Shown one piece after another: positions 6,400 to 14,186 of a stretch of DNA of 23,364 nt. Made by a program: the position numbers and the translations under genes. The first letter of the stretch is position 1, and the number at the start of each line of letters is the position of its first letter. The notes under the pieces were generated by a model, which worked only from the letters and a program-made list of their open reading frames with translations, ran no database searches and was not told the DNA's origin. This DNA is from CAZHYV01 sp964537055 (GTDB taxonomy: Bacteria > Myxococcota_A > Polyangia > Palsa-1104 > JAEUJZ01). The stretch lies in assembly GCA_964537055.1 (NCBI GenBank), contig CAZHYV010000012.1:1-23364 (forward strand), read 5' to 3'.

Positions 6400-7224
6400 G
6401 TGTGCTTTATCGACTCGCTGAATGGCGTGCGATCTTGTTTGCATTGTGGCAAAGAATCAAAAAACAGGAAGTTCTGCTCCGTCTCCTGTGCCGCAAAGCA
6501 TCGTGCCGATCAAATACGGATAGTACGGGTATGTCAGGTATGCGGAAAGCATTTCGTTAAGCACGGCGGCGGCAAGGGCATCTGTTGTAGCCGGCGGTGC
6601 GGCTTTGAATGGCAACGGAAGCAACGGGCAGAGATATCAGAAGAAGCCGCACGAAAGAGGGAAGAAGAGAGGGCAACGGCCAACACAAGAACATGCGATG
6701 AATGTGGGCGAGCATTTACCGCAAACATTACTAGCTCAAGGTTGTGCTCCCCGCAGTGCAAACGAACACGGTTGAGGAGAAGGGAAAGGGAGAAGTATTC
6801 GGCTTGGAGACAAACCATTCCACTTGTATCCATCAAATGCAAATGGTGTGGGGCCGGCTTTCACCGAAGGGGGGATGAGACGCGAAGAGTGTTCTGTAGC
6901 ATTCGATGTGGCAATCGTTGGGTGGAAACACAGCGAAGGCAGCGATTAAGGGGTGCATTTGTGGAGGCGGTGTCAATCGGAAATTTGATCGAACGCGACA
7001 AAGGAATATGCGGGCTCTGTGGGGAACACGTGATAGTGAATGCAAGGGTGCCACACCCATTGGCCCCAACCATCGATCATATCTACCCGATCAGCAAGGG
7101 CGGGAAGCATATGATGGGCAATGTGCAACTAGCGCACTTCAGGTGCAACGCCTTAAAGTCTGATGCAATAGTGACTACGCCCCCACCGGGTACGTCAAAT
7201 TCTAAAAGCGACAATCTGTCCTAG
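6400..7224 (+). CDS. HNH endonuclease with four zinc-knuckle modules
   Basis: This 274-residue protein has four cysteine-pair modules: C13/C16 with C26/C30, C45/C48 with C63/C67, C99/C102 with C116/C120, and C147/C150 with C166/C170. The C-terminal HNH nuclease has C204/C207, the catalytic DH pair D226-H227 in TIDHIYPISKGG, N241, and H246/C249 in HFRCN. The helix between modules 2 and 3 (about 70-95) is strongly charged. HNH proteins nick or cut DNA using one metal ion; the extra zinc modules probably bind DNA or RNA. The start is GTG 6400, seven bases after AGGA; there is no ATG in frame nearby. Its A-rich, less GC-biased codon use differs from neighbours and suggests transfer, as for mobile homing HNH genes beside terminase genes. 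A packaging accessory role is the alternative. Confidence 0.82.
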   Translation: MCFIDSLNGVRSCLHCGKESKNRKFCSVSCAAKHRADQIRIVRVCQVCGKHFVKHGGGKGICCSRRCGFEWQRKQRAEISEEAARKREEERATANTRTCDECGRAFTANITSSRLCSPQCKRTRLRRREREKYSAWRQTIPLVSIKCKWCGAGFHRRGDETRRVFCSIRCGNRWVETQRRQRLRGAFVEAVSIGNLIERDKGICGLCGEHVIVNARVPHPLAPTIDHIYPISKGGKHMMGNVQLAHFRCNALKSDAIVTTPPPGTSNSKSDNLS

Positions 7225-7275
7225 ACCGTGTTGCAGCTTTCCGTGCGCGGGCGCGAAATTGGCAATTTAGTTGAA

Positions 7276-7743
7276 ATGCGTGGTCGTAAGCCAAAACCCA
7301 CCGAGAAAAAGCGGTTGACCGGCAATCCCGGCCGGCGTCCGCTCAATAAAAACGAACCACGCATCTCTTCGCCTCTTCCCCCGTGTCCTGCGTGGCTGGA
7401 TGGGGATGCCAGTGAGTTCTGGGAATTCCTGTCGATTGATATGCCGTGGCTGGCGTCGGTGGATGCAGGGAAGTTCGCCTGTCTCTGTGTGGCGTTGGCG
7501 GACGTAAAGCGCAACAGCGAATTATTGCGGCGGGAGGGCGAGGATTTGAAAACGGATCGCGGGGTTATCTCCCATCCCGCTGTCAGTAGAAAAAACCGCG
7601 CCATGTTGATTGTCGCCAAGCTGGGGAGTGACTTTGGTTTGGACCCCGCCAGCCGGGCGCGATTGACAACACCTGATACACCTGATGTTGATGAGGCGGA
7701 GCGCGAATTCTTCGGGGGTGAGAGTCTCCGCCTCGCCACTTAA
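7276..7743 (+). CDS. terS: Phage terminase small subunit, P27-like
   Basis: The protein (155 aa from ATG 7276) begins MRGRKPKPTEKKRLTGNPGR, the hallmark N-terminus of P27-family small terminases (RGRKPKPTxxKxLxGNPGxRPLN). The middle PCPAWLDGDASEFWEF segment matches the family's conserved PxWLxxxAxxxW motif. It recognises the packaging site on concatemeric phage DNA and loads the large subunit. An upstream GTG at 7228 would add 16 residues; the family signature places the real start at 7276 although the Shine-Dalgarno is weak. The stop overlaps the terL start as TAATG, so the two subunits are coupled. The C-terminus is acidic (DTPDVDEAEREFFGG), as expected for the TerL-contact tail. Confidence 0.88.
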   Translation: MRGRKPKPTEKKRLTGNPGRRPLNKNEPRISSPLPPCPAWLDGDASEFWEFLSIDMPWLASVDAGKFACLCVALADVKRNSELLRREGEDLKTDRGVISHPAVSRKNRAMLIVAKLGSDFGLDPASRARLTTPDTPDVDEAEREFFGGESLRLAT

Positions 7744-9437
7744 TGCCGAAGACTAAATCCGATGCTCTTGCCGCCGATTTCACGGCGTACATGGATGGGG
7801 TGTTGAGCGAGAAGATACCCGCCGCCACACTGGTCAAGCGTTGCGTCCTTCGCCACTTGGCGGACGTGCGGGATGGGGCGAAGCGGGGTTTGCGGTTTGA
7901 CTTTGAAGCCGGAGCGAGGGTAGTTCGATATTTTACCCTGCTGCATCACTGGAAAGGCGAATGGGCCGGCGAACCCTTTCAGTTAAATCTCTGGCAAAAA
8001 TTTCGATTGATCGTCCTGTTTGGATGGAAGCGAGCGGATGGGACAAGGCGTTTTCGTACCGGATACACTGAGGTTCCCCGAAAGAACGGCAAGACCAGCG
8101 AAATAGCTGGGGTTGGACTTTATTTTCTAACCGCCGATGGGGAAGCAGGGGCGGAAATATATTCAGCGGCCACCAAAAAGGATCAGGCACGCATCATCTT
8201 GACCGATGCGGAGATGATGCGAAGACGCTCGCCGGCGTTGAGGTCAAGGGTGGTCGCCTCTGGGGGGAAGTATGTTCAGAACCTTGCCTACCTGCCAACC
8301 GCTTCTAAATTTGAAGTATTGGCAGCGGACAGCGAAAAGCTCGATGGCTTGAACGTCCATGCGGGGTTGATCGACGAACTTCATGCCCACAAGGACCGCA
8401 AGTTGTGGGATGTTTTGGACACCGCGACGGGTGCCAGACGCCAACCCATGATGCTAGCCATCACGACGGCGGGGAGTGACGAAGAGTCGATTGGCGGTGA
8501 GCTGCATCGGTACGGTGAAAGAATCCTGGAGGGGTTCGATAAACCTGACGGTGTGAAGGACGATACGTTCTTCGCGTTCATCTCCGCCGCCGATAAAGAC
8601 GATGACCCTTACTCTCCCGCGACGTGGGCCAAGGCCAATCCAAACCTTGGCGTATCGGTCAAGCTCGACGATCTGGAACGCAAGGCCGCAAGAGCGAAGG
8701 AACTACCTTCAGCACGCAATGCGTTTCTTCGGTTGCACCTGAACATCTGGACGCAGACTGAAACGGCATGGCTGGATTTAGACAAGTGGGATGCCTGCCG
8801 TGGAGTGGTTGATCTTGAAAAACTGAAGGGGTGTGAATGCTGGGGCGGATTGGACTTGGCCAGCAAATTAGACCTGACGGCGTTTGTTCTGGTGTTTCGC
8901 AAGGATGAAAAATACTTCATCCGTGAATGGTTCTGGATGCCCGAAGAGGCCGCAAAAGAGCGGAGGCGGAAAGAACCATTCTGGGGGCCATGGCTGGATC
9001 AAGGGTTGATTGAGATGACGCCGGGTTCCGTGACGGATTATGGGTTTATCGAGAATCAGATTGCCCAATGCTCTCATGCGTTCGACCTGAAGGAAATTGC
9101 CTTTGATCCATGGAACGCGACCCAGACGGCCACGCGATTGAAAGAAGAGCACGGGATTGAGATGGTGGAGTTTCGCCAGGGGTTTGCTTCGATGAATGAA
9201 CCATCCAAGGAATTTGAAAAGCTCATCGCTTCTCGAAACCTGATTCAAGGCGGCAACCCTCTCATGCGGTGGATGATTGGCAATGTGGCGGTGAAGGAAG
9301 ACCCCGCAGGGAACATCAAACCAGTGAAGCCAGAATCGAAGACGGGCAAGAAGATCGACGGGGTTGTAGCGTCGATCATGGGGTTGGGCCGGGCGATGCT
9401 TTCTGATTCGGGCGATATTGTGTTTCGATCATTTTGA
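7743..9437 (+). CDS. terL: Phage terminase large subunit (ATPase-nuclease)
   Basis: The 564-residue protein has both motor and nuclease signatures. Walker A is PRKNGKT at 112-118, Walker B is GLIDELH with D211-E212, and the coupling motif is ITTAGS at 240-245. The RNase H-like nuclease acids are probably D371 in GGLDLASKLDL, D455 in IAFDPWNA and D539 in KIDGVVA. This is the Terminase_1 architecture of HK97-like siphoviruses. It pumps DNA into the prohead by ATP hydrolysis and cuts the genome at the start and end of packaging. Length is normal. It is joined to terS by TAATG, and its stop is directly followed by the start of a small HNH nuclease gene that in HK97-like phages assists cleavage. 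Confidence 0.95.
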   Translation: MPKTKSDALAADFTAYMDGVLSEKIPAATLVKRCVLRHLADVRDGAKRGLRFDFEAGARVVRYFTLLHHWKGEWAGEPFQLNLWQKFRLIVLFGWKRADGTRRFRTGYTEVPRKNGKTSEIAGVGLYFLTADGEAGAEIYSAATKKDQARIILTDAEMMRRRSPALRSRVVASGGKYVQNLAYLPTASKFEVLAADSEKLDGLNVHAGLIDELHAHKDRKLWDVLDTATGARRQPMMLAITTAGSDEESIGGELHRYGERILEGFDKPDGVKDDTFFAFISAADKDDDPYSPATWAKANPNLGVSVKLDDLERKAARAKELPSARNAFLRLHLNIWTQTETAWLDLDKWDACRGVVDLEKLKGCECWGGLDLASKLDLTAFVLVFRKDEKYFIREWFWMPEEAAKERRRKEPFWGPWLDQGLIEMTPGSVTDYGFIENQIAQCSHAFDLKEIAFDPWNATQTATRLKEEHGIEMVEFRQGFASMNEPSKEFEKLIASRNLIQGGNPLMRWMIGNVAVKEDPAGNIKPVKPESKTGKKIDGVVASIMGLGRAMLSDSGDIVFRSF

Positions 9438-9767
9438 ATGCCGCAGCGGTTTACCGTCCACCGTCCAAAGTCTCCGTTCCGCAGTCGCCCGAACGCATCA
9501 AAACGAGGGTATGGAAGTGCATGGCGTCGGGCGCGGAATCATTTTCTTGCTCAGTGGCCCTGGTGTGAGGCGGTAATGGAGGATGGGATGCATTGCCCCA
9601 ACAAGGCAACAGACGTGGACCACAAGACCCCATGCAAACCGAACGATCCGAAGTTCTGGGATGAAAGCAACTGGCAGCGTTTGTGCCATGCGCATCACTC
9701 CATCAAAACCGCCCGCGAGGATGGTGGTTTTGGCAACCGAAAACTTGATCGAAAAAGTTCAATGTGA
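9438..9767 (+). CDS. HNH endonuclease, HK97 gp74-like packaging nuclease
   Basis: This 109-residue protein has a basic N-terminus, the GYGSAWRRARNHFLA helix typical of gp74-like HNH proteins, a zinc site C43/C53 with C83/H87, the catalytic DVDH (59-62), and N78 and H84 in NWQRLCHAHHSIKT. In HK97, gp74 acts with the terminase to cut the cos site and is needed for head morphogenesis, and its gene sits beside terminase and portal genes as here. The start abuts the terL stop with no spacer, and its TGA overlaps the portal GTG. The order terL-HNH-portal is the reverse placement relative to phages with HNH upstream of terS, but this genome also has a separate HNH gene there. Confidence 0.88.
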   Translation: MPQRFTVHRPKSPFRSRPNASKRGYGSAWRRARNHFLAQWPWCEAVMEDGMHCPNKATDVDHKTPCKPNDPKFWDESNWQRLCHAHHSIKTAREDGGFGNRKLDRKSSM

Positions 9768-11404
9768 TTATTGATAATAGCCATCCCCTGCTGCTGGACA
9801 ATCTCAAGGCGATGTATGGAACCGACGAATATATGGGTGCGTCGGTGGTGCCGGGGTATGGGTCTAAGGGGGTCAAGCCACGCCCCTTCAATTATCATGC
9901 GTCGATCCGTTCCTTTGCGTCGTGGGCCTACAAGGCGACGATGCTCAACGCGAACGCGGTTGGGCGTATTCCGTTGCGGCTGTACGTCAAAAAAAAATCC
10001 ATTGGACAAAAGCTGTATCAGACCCGGCCGGTAGATAACCACCGCCGAAGGCATCTTGAAGGGGCAGGCCGATTCGTTCAGCAGAAGGTGGCGGAGTTTC
10101 GTGGCGAGTTTGAAGAGATCAATGAACCCCACCCCGCACTAAGGGTGCTTCGCAACGTCAACCCATGGATGAACGGGTTTGACCTGACCGTATTGCGGAT
10201 GATTTATCTTCAGTTGACAGGAAATGCCTATACGCTGGTGGTGAACGACCCGGTATTGAACATCCCCTCGCAGCTTTGGCCGATGCCCAGCCAGTGGGTT
10301 TCCATCATCCCTGATACCCAACGGTTCATCCGGGGTTATCTGTACGGGGCTAATCGAGAAATGGAACGGGAGTTCTCACCTGATTCAGTGATCCATTCCA
10401 AGCGGGCCAACCCCGCAGATTTATATTACGGGATGGGATGCGCTCAGGCGGCTTGGACGGCATTGGGATTGCACGACAGCAAGAGAACATTGGATCAGTC
10501 CAAGTTCGACAATATGTCGCGCCCGGACTGGTTGATGATCTTCAAGAGCGGCGGCAAGGGCGATCAACTGGATCGTTTCGAGGCCAAGATTCAAGAGAAA
10601 TATCGCGGCCCACAGAAGGGCGGTCAATTCCTTGCGGTGGGTGGGGATGTTGCGATTCAGTCATTGAATGAACCCATCGAAGAGATCGGCGACAGCGACC
10701 GGATTGTCGAGGAAATCGCCGCCGCATGGGAAGTGCCCGTGACGATGTTGAAGGCTGACGACCCCAACCGTTCCAGCGCCAGCACGGCCGATACCGCATG
10801 GATGCGGGACACCATCCAACCCTACTGCCTGATGGATGAGGAAAAGCTCAACGAACAATATCTCCCTCGATTCGATGTGGGTGAAGATGCGTTTTTAGCC
10901 TACGACCCGGCCGTTTTGGAGAACCGCGAATTTGAATTGAAACGCCGTGTTGCTTTGGTTGCGGGTGGGATTGCAACTCCCAACGAGGTTCGCGCCGAAG
11001 AGGGCGCTGATCCCTTACCGGGCGGGGATCAGTTGTTCCCGCCCAGTGGGGCGTCTGGTGGGGCCGCTGCCGTCGCTGGAAATGCGGCGGTTGGGCAAAA
11101 CCAGCAGCGACACAACGAAGGCCAGGGGCTTCCGACGGGTGCGCCGGTGAATGGTCAACCCTCATCGTTCAATCAAACGTTGCAAGTGCATCAAGAATCC
11201 GTCCTGAATGGTGCGCAGATTTCCGCCGCGACCGCGATTGTGACCGCCGTTGCCGCAGGAGATTTGCCCCGCGACGCCGGAATTGGACAGTTGATCGTGC
11301 TGTTTAATCTTACCAGTGAACAAGCCGCGCAGATGATGGGCAGTGCGGGGACAAACACTCCTACAACGCCTAATCCCAATCCTCGACTTGAAGCCGAACT
11401 TTAA
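9764..11404 (+). CDS. HK97-family portal protein
   Basis: The 546-residue protein carries portal signatures: ASWAYKATMLNANAVGRIPL near 50-69, IYLQLTGNAYTLVV in the wing, VIHSKRANPADLYYGMG, and SDRIVEEIAAAWEVPVTMLK followed by the STADTAWMRDTIQPY stem helix. Twelve subunits form the ring at the unique capsid vertex through which DNA is packaged and the tail attached. The start is GTG 9764 in a GTGA overlap with the HNH gene; ATG at residue 17 (MYGTDEYM) is an alternative. The C-terminal 115 residues add a Gly/Ala/Pro/Gln-rich linker and a helical VLNGAQISAATAIVTAVAAG domain seen in several longer portal-like proteins. The role in assembly with the following protease and capsid is supported by gene order. 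Confidence 0.93.
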   Translation: MIIDNSHPLLLDNLKAMYGTDEYMGASVVPGYGSKGVKPRPFNYHASIRSFASWAYKATMLNANAVGRIPLRLYVKKKSIGQKLYQTRPVDNHRRRHLEGAGRFVQQKVAEFRGEFEEINEPHPALRVLRNVNPWMNGFDLTVLRMIYLQLTGNAYTLVVNDPVLNIPSQLWPMPSQWVSIIPDTQRFIRGYLYGANREMEREFSPDSVIHSKRANPADLYYGMGCAQAAWTALGLHDSKRTLDQSKFDNMSRPDWLMIFKSGGKGDQLDRFEAKIQEKYRGPQKGGQFLAVGGDVAIQSLNEPIEEIGDSDRIVEEIAAAWEVPVTMLKADDPNRSSASTADTAWMRDTIQPYCLMDEEKLNEQYLPRFDVGEDAFLAYDPAVLENREFELKRRVALVAGGIATPNEVRAEEGADPLPGGDQLFPPSGASGGAAAVAGNAAVGQNQQRHNEGQGLPTGAPVNGQPSSFNQTLQVHQESVLNGAQISAATAIVTAVAAGDLPRDAGIGQLIVLFNLTSEQAAQMMGSAGTNTPTTPNPNPRLEAEL

Positions 11405-11411
11405 TCGCAAA

Positions 11412-11579
11412 ATGAACCCTCCGAATCCTAAGCCGCCGGTGAAGTACGTCGATGTGGTCAATGCCAAGGCGTGTGCGAGAAACGTCAGAACGCTGGCGGA
11501 CTATCACCGCATGCGCCGGGAATATCGAAATGAAACCATCAAGCTTTTGAAACTGATTGATGAACAGGTGGAAGAATGA
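11412..11579 (+). CDS. Small basic protein, 55 aa, unknown
   Basis: Begins MNPPNPKPPVKYVDVVNAKA and continues as a charged helix rich in Arg, Tyr, Glu and Lys to the end. It is read from ATG 11412, seven bases after the portal stop; upstream in-frame starts overlap the portal gene. The stop overlaps the protease start as ATGA, so it is part of the portal-protease operon. The pattern could be a small scaffold or protease accessory, as phages often have a tiny gene here, but no family is recognised. Confidence 0.6.
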   Translation: MNPPNPKPPVKYVDVVNAKACARNVRTLADYHRMRREYRNETIKLLKLIDEQVEE

Positions 11580-12397
11580 TCCAGCATAAAGCATTTTCGG
11601 CGGACGTTTCTGTAGTTGACGGTGAGCGTGCGGTCATGGCCAAGATCAGCACGATTGCGGTGGATCGTGATGGGGAAGTGTTGATCCCGCAAGGATGCAA
11701 CACCAAGGATTACGAAAAGAACCCCATCGTCACGTGGATGCACGATTACTATTCGCTGCCCGTGGGGAAGATTGCCGCGATCAAGCGTGACGCGGAAAGT
11801 GTCAGCGCCAAGATCGTTTTTGCTTCCCGGCCGGAAAACCATCCAGCGGATGAAGAATGGTTCCCCGATGTTGTGTTCAGCATGTACCAGCAGAAAGTTT
11901 TGTCCGCGTTCTCCGTCGGGTTTGATCCGATTGAATCTCGCCCCTCGACAGATCGGGACCTGGAAAAATTCGGGGCGGGCTGCCGGAGGGTGACAAACAA
12001 GTGGTCATTGCTGGAAGTTGGATGCGTCACTATTCCGTGCAATCAAGAGGCGGTGGCGACGGCGGTATCCAAGGGGTTCATCCGCGAAACCACGGCCGAG
12101 AAAATCTTCGGCAAATCGGAAGCCACGGAAGCTCCCGACGAATCAGAGCCGGCGGATGAAATGGGAAAGTGCGCCAAGTGCGGAAAAGAACTTCCCATGG
12201 ATGACCTCGAAGAGATGGAAGACGGGATGTACTGCCCCGATTGCCTCGAAGAAATGAAAGCGGCCAGTGTTCCCGTCAAGAAGACCCGCGCCTACCACGT
12301 TCTTTTCGATAAGCCGCTCCCCAACTCAACCAAAGCCTCCACCCTTGCGGCGGATCGGGCGATGGCCAAGGCGAGGGGACGCATCTACTACCTTTGA
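11576..12397 (+). CDS. HK97-family prohead protease with C-terminal zinc ribbon
   Basis: Residues 1-170 match the herpesvirus-like serine protease fold of phage prohead proteases: the DRDGEVLIPQG strand, likely catalytic His56 in NPIVTWMHDYY, Ser113 in LSAFSVGF, and WSLLEVGCVTIPCNQEA with the conserved acidic/Pro-Cys region around 144-159. These proteases are packaged in the prohead and cleave the capsid scaffold delta domain and themselves. After an acidic linker (about 180-196) the protein carries an extra CAKCGKEL (C199/C202) and MYCPDCLEE (C220/C223) zinc ribbon, absent in typical members, then a basic tail ending GRIYYL. The start overlaps the preceding gene as ATGA. The ribbon could target DNA, RNA or scaffold, but that is inference. 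Confidence 0.88.
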   Translation: MIQHKAFSADVSVVDGERAVMAKISTIAVDRDGEVLIPQGCNTKDYEKNPIVTWMHDYYSLPVGKIAAIKRDAESVSAKIVFASRPENHPADEEWFPDVVFSMYQQKVLSAFSVGFDPIESRPSTDRDLEKFGAGCRRVTNKWSLLEVGCVTIPCNQEAVATAVSKGFIRETTAEKIFGKSEATEAPDESEPADEMGKCAKCGKELPMDDLEEMEDGMYCPDCLEEMKAASVPVKKTRAYHVLFDKPLPNSTKASTLAADRAMAKARGRIYYL

Positions 12398-12403
12398 AAT
12401 ATC

Positions 12404-12468
12404 GCGGCAGTGTTCGCCGCAAATCACGTCAGGCAACCGCTCCGAGTCGATGGCCGCAAGGCCGAGCG
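12404..12468 (+). promoter_or_regulatory. Structured 5' leader upstream of capsid gene
   Basis: The 130-base gap between protease and capsid is the longest gene-free interval of the head module. It holds two hairpins: GCGGC (12404-12408) with GCCGC (12416-12420), and a GGCC-GCAA-GGCC tetraloop hairpin (12452-12463) whose 3' side continues into GAGCG (12464-12468), paired with CGCTC (12438-12442) across a 9-nt bulge. No T-run follows either one, so they are not typical terminators. The capsid Shine-Dalgarno ACAGGAG lies further downstream. Possible roles are mRNA stabilisation or translational control of the abundant capsid; no promoter consensus is visible. Confidence 0.4.
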
Positions 12469-12527
12469 AATGGGGTATGGCAGACAGCCAGCGACGATTC
12501 ACTTTCTGAACTCGACAGGAGTACGTT

Positions 12528-13952
12528 ATGAAACTCAAACTCGATGAGTTTGAACAGCAGCTTGCGCTGCTGAAGTCGATGCCGGCGGGTGATGCCCGAA
12601 CGGCGATGTTCAAGAACCTTAAATCCGCCGAGGTTGTCGAGGTGGATAAAGACGGCAAGGAAACCCCTGTCAGCGTCAAGATCATCGGCGAAGAGCCGGA
12701 TGCCAAGGCCGACACTGAAGCCGCGACGAAGGTTGACGAAGCCGCCGTTGAGCGGTTGGTCAACAAGCGGTTGGAAGAGATTCGCAAGGCGAATCCCCTG
12801 CCGGCGAATCCCCTGGGTGAAGGCACCCAAAAGGCTGGGGAGTTCGTGATTCCCGCCTCCGCCAAGCGGTACGGCCAGGTCCGCAATTTCAAGCAGGCCA
12901 AGGTCGGCAAGTTTGATCGCCAGGAGCGTGCCTATCGGTTTGGTATGTGGGCGCTGGGTTGCCTTGGCAACGAGAACGCCAAGCGGTTCTGCGCCGAACA
13001 GGGCATCACCATCAAGCTCCACCAGTCGAGCGTTAATACGGCTGGCGGTTTTTTGGTGCCTGAAGAGTTCGGCACTGACCTGATCGACCTGCGGCTGGAA
13101 TACGGCGTGTTCCGCCGCAACGCTCGAATCGAGCCGATGACCAGCGATACGAAGACGGTTCCGCGCCGCACGGGTGGCTTGACCGCCTACTTTGTGTCCG
13201 AAGGTTCGGCTGGCACTGAATCCACCAAGGGCTGGGATCAGGTTCGCCTGGTCGCCAAGGACTTGATGGTGATTAGCCGCATGACCAATCAACTCAGTGA
13301 AGACGCCGTGATTAGCATCGGCGACGATCTTGCCGGTGAAATCGGCTATGCCTTTGCCTTAAAGGAAGACCAGTGCGGCTTCCTTGGCGACGGCACCAGC
13401 ACCTACGGCGGAATCGTGGGTGTTACCACGGCATTGTCCAACATCAACGGCACCGATGATGGCGGCGGGCTGGTTCTGGGTTCGGGCAACACCTACAGCG
13501 AATTGGTGCTGGGCGACTTCCACAAGGTGGTAGGTCGCACCCCCACCTATGCCCGCAAAGGGGCGAAATGGTTTGTGTCTCCGAATTTCCACGACAGCGT
13601 GATGCAGAAGCTGCTGACCGCCGCCGGTGGAAACACGATTCAGAACATTCAGGCGGGCGGCGGGCCGGTGTTCCTGGGTTATCCCGTGGAGTTGGCGGAA
13701 GTCATGCCCACCACCGAGGCGAACTCCCAGATCGCGGCCGTGTTCGGCGACTTGTCGCTGGCGGCACGGTTTGGGGATCGCCAGCAGGACATGATCGACT
13801 TCTCGACGCAGGCAACGGTCGGCGGTCAATCCCTTTGGGAACGCAACGAGATCGGCATCCGTGGAACCCAGCGGTTTGACATCGTGGTTCACGATGTCGG
13901 CACCGCCACCATTGCCGGTCCTGTCGTGGGACTGATCCTCGCCTCCGGCTAA
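12528..13952 (+). CDS. HK97-fold major capsid protein
   Basis: This 474-residue protein begins with a charged helical region (about 1-100: KLDEFEQQLALLKSM, AAVERLVNKRLEEIRKA), typical of the internal scaffolding delta domain removed by the prohead protease. The mature shell domain starts near NTAGGFLVPEEFGTDLIDLR (about 170-189) and continues with KTVPRRTGGLTAYFVSEGS, the E-loop/N-arm region, and NEIGIRGTQRFDIVVHDVG near the C-terminus, all characteristic of the phage capsid family. AGGAG precedes the ATG at the usual distance. Gene order portal-protease-capsid supports it. The C-terminal LILASG-stop is the apparent parent of the tandem repeats immediately downstream. The cleavage site cannot be fixed from sequence but should lie between about 100 and 168. 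Confidence 0.95.
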   Translation: MKLKLDEFEQQLALLKSMPAGDARTAMFKNLKSAEVVEVDKDGKETPVSVKIIGEEPDAKADTEAATKVDEAAVERLVNKRLEEIRKANPLPANPLGEGTQKAGEFVIPASAKRYGQVRNFKQAKVGKFDRQERAYRFGMWALGCLGNENAKRFCAEQGITIKLHQSSVNTAGGFLVPEEFGTDLIDLRLEYGVFRRNARIEPMTSDTKTVPRRTGGLTAYFVSEGSAGTESTKGWDQVRLVAKDLMVISRMTNQLSEDAVISIGDDLAGEIGYAFALKEDQCGFLGDGTSTYGGIVGVTTALSNINGTDDGGGLVLGSGNTYSELVLGDFHKVVGRTPTYARKGAKWFVSPNFHDSVMQKLLTAAGGNTIQNIQAGGGPVFLGYPVELAEVMPTTEANSQIAAVFGDLSLAARFGDRQQDMIDFSTQATVGGQSLWERNEIGIRGTQRFDIVVHDVGTATIAGPVVGLILASG

Positions 13953-14139
13953 ATGATTCTCCCCTCCGGCTAAATGATTCTCCCCTCCGGNNNNNNNNNN
14001 NNNNNNNNNNNNNNNNNNNNNNNNNNNNNNNNNNNNNNNNNNNNNNNNNNNNNNNNNNNNNNNNNNNNNNNNNNNNNNNNNNNNNNNNNNCCTCCGGCTA
14101 AATGATTCTCCCCTCCGGCTAAATGATTCTCCCCTCCGG
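13932..14139 (+). repeat. 21-bp tandem repeats derived from capsid 3' end
   Basis: The last seven codons of the capsid gene (13932-13952, L-I-L-A-S-G-stop, with an initial CTG) are followed by near copies of period 21: 13953-13973, 13974-13990 (into the gap), 14091-14101 (out of the gap), 14102-14122 and 14123-14139. All visible copies after the first are identical and each reads as ATG then I-L-P-S-G and TAA, so every unit is a six-residue minicistron joined by TAAATG. Copy number is unknown because a 100-N gap falls within the array. The last copy runs into the following terminator-like hairpin. No strong ribosome binding site precedes the units. Confidence 0.9.
13991..14090. other. Assembly gap (100 N) inside tandem repeats
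   Basis: Exactly 100 unknown bases flanked on both sides by the same 21-bp repeat, so the gap most likely reflects unresolved repeat copies. Confidence 0.95.
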
Positions 14140-14165
14140 AGAACCAATCCGGCGGGGAATCTTTT
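14130..14165 (+). terminator. Terminator-like hairpin after capsid repeat array
   Basis: TCCCC (14130-14134) pairs with GGGGA (14154-14158) and CCGG (14136-14139) with CCGG (14149-14152), separated by one T/C mismatch and closing a 9-nt loop. ATC and TTTT (14162-14165) follow. The stem is 9 bp with a short T-run, so it may be a partial terminator that lowers expression after the abundant capsid message. The last repeat copy supplies its left arm. Confidence 0.5.
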
Positions 14166-14186
14166 GAAACTCGAAAGGTTACAAAT

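Noticed and set aside
12398..12527. Sigma-70 promoter for the capsid gene
   Set aside because: No pair of hexamers resembling -35 and -10 elements with proper spacing was found.
12429..13292. Minus-strand frame of 287 codons
   Set aside because: It is the complement of the well-supported capsid gene and has no ribosome binding site or family features.
13932..14139. CRISPR array
   Set aside because: The repeats are contiguous 21-bp units without spacers and derive from the capsid 3' end; no cas gene is present.
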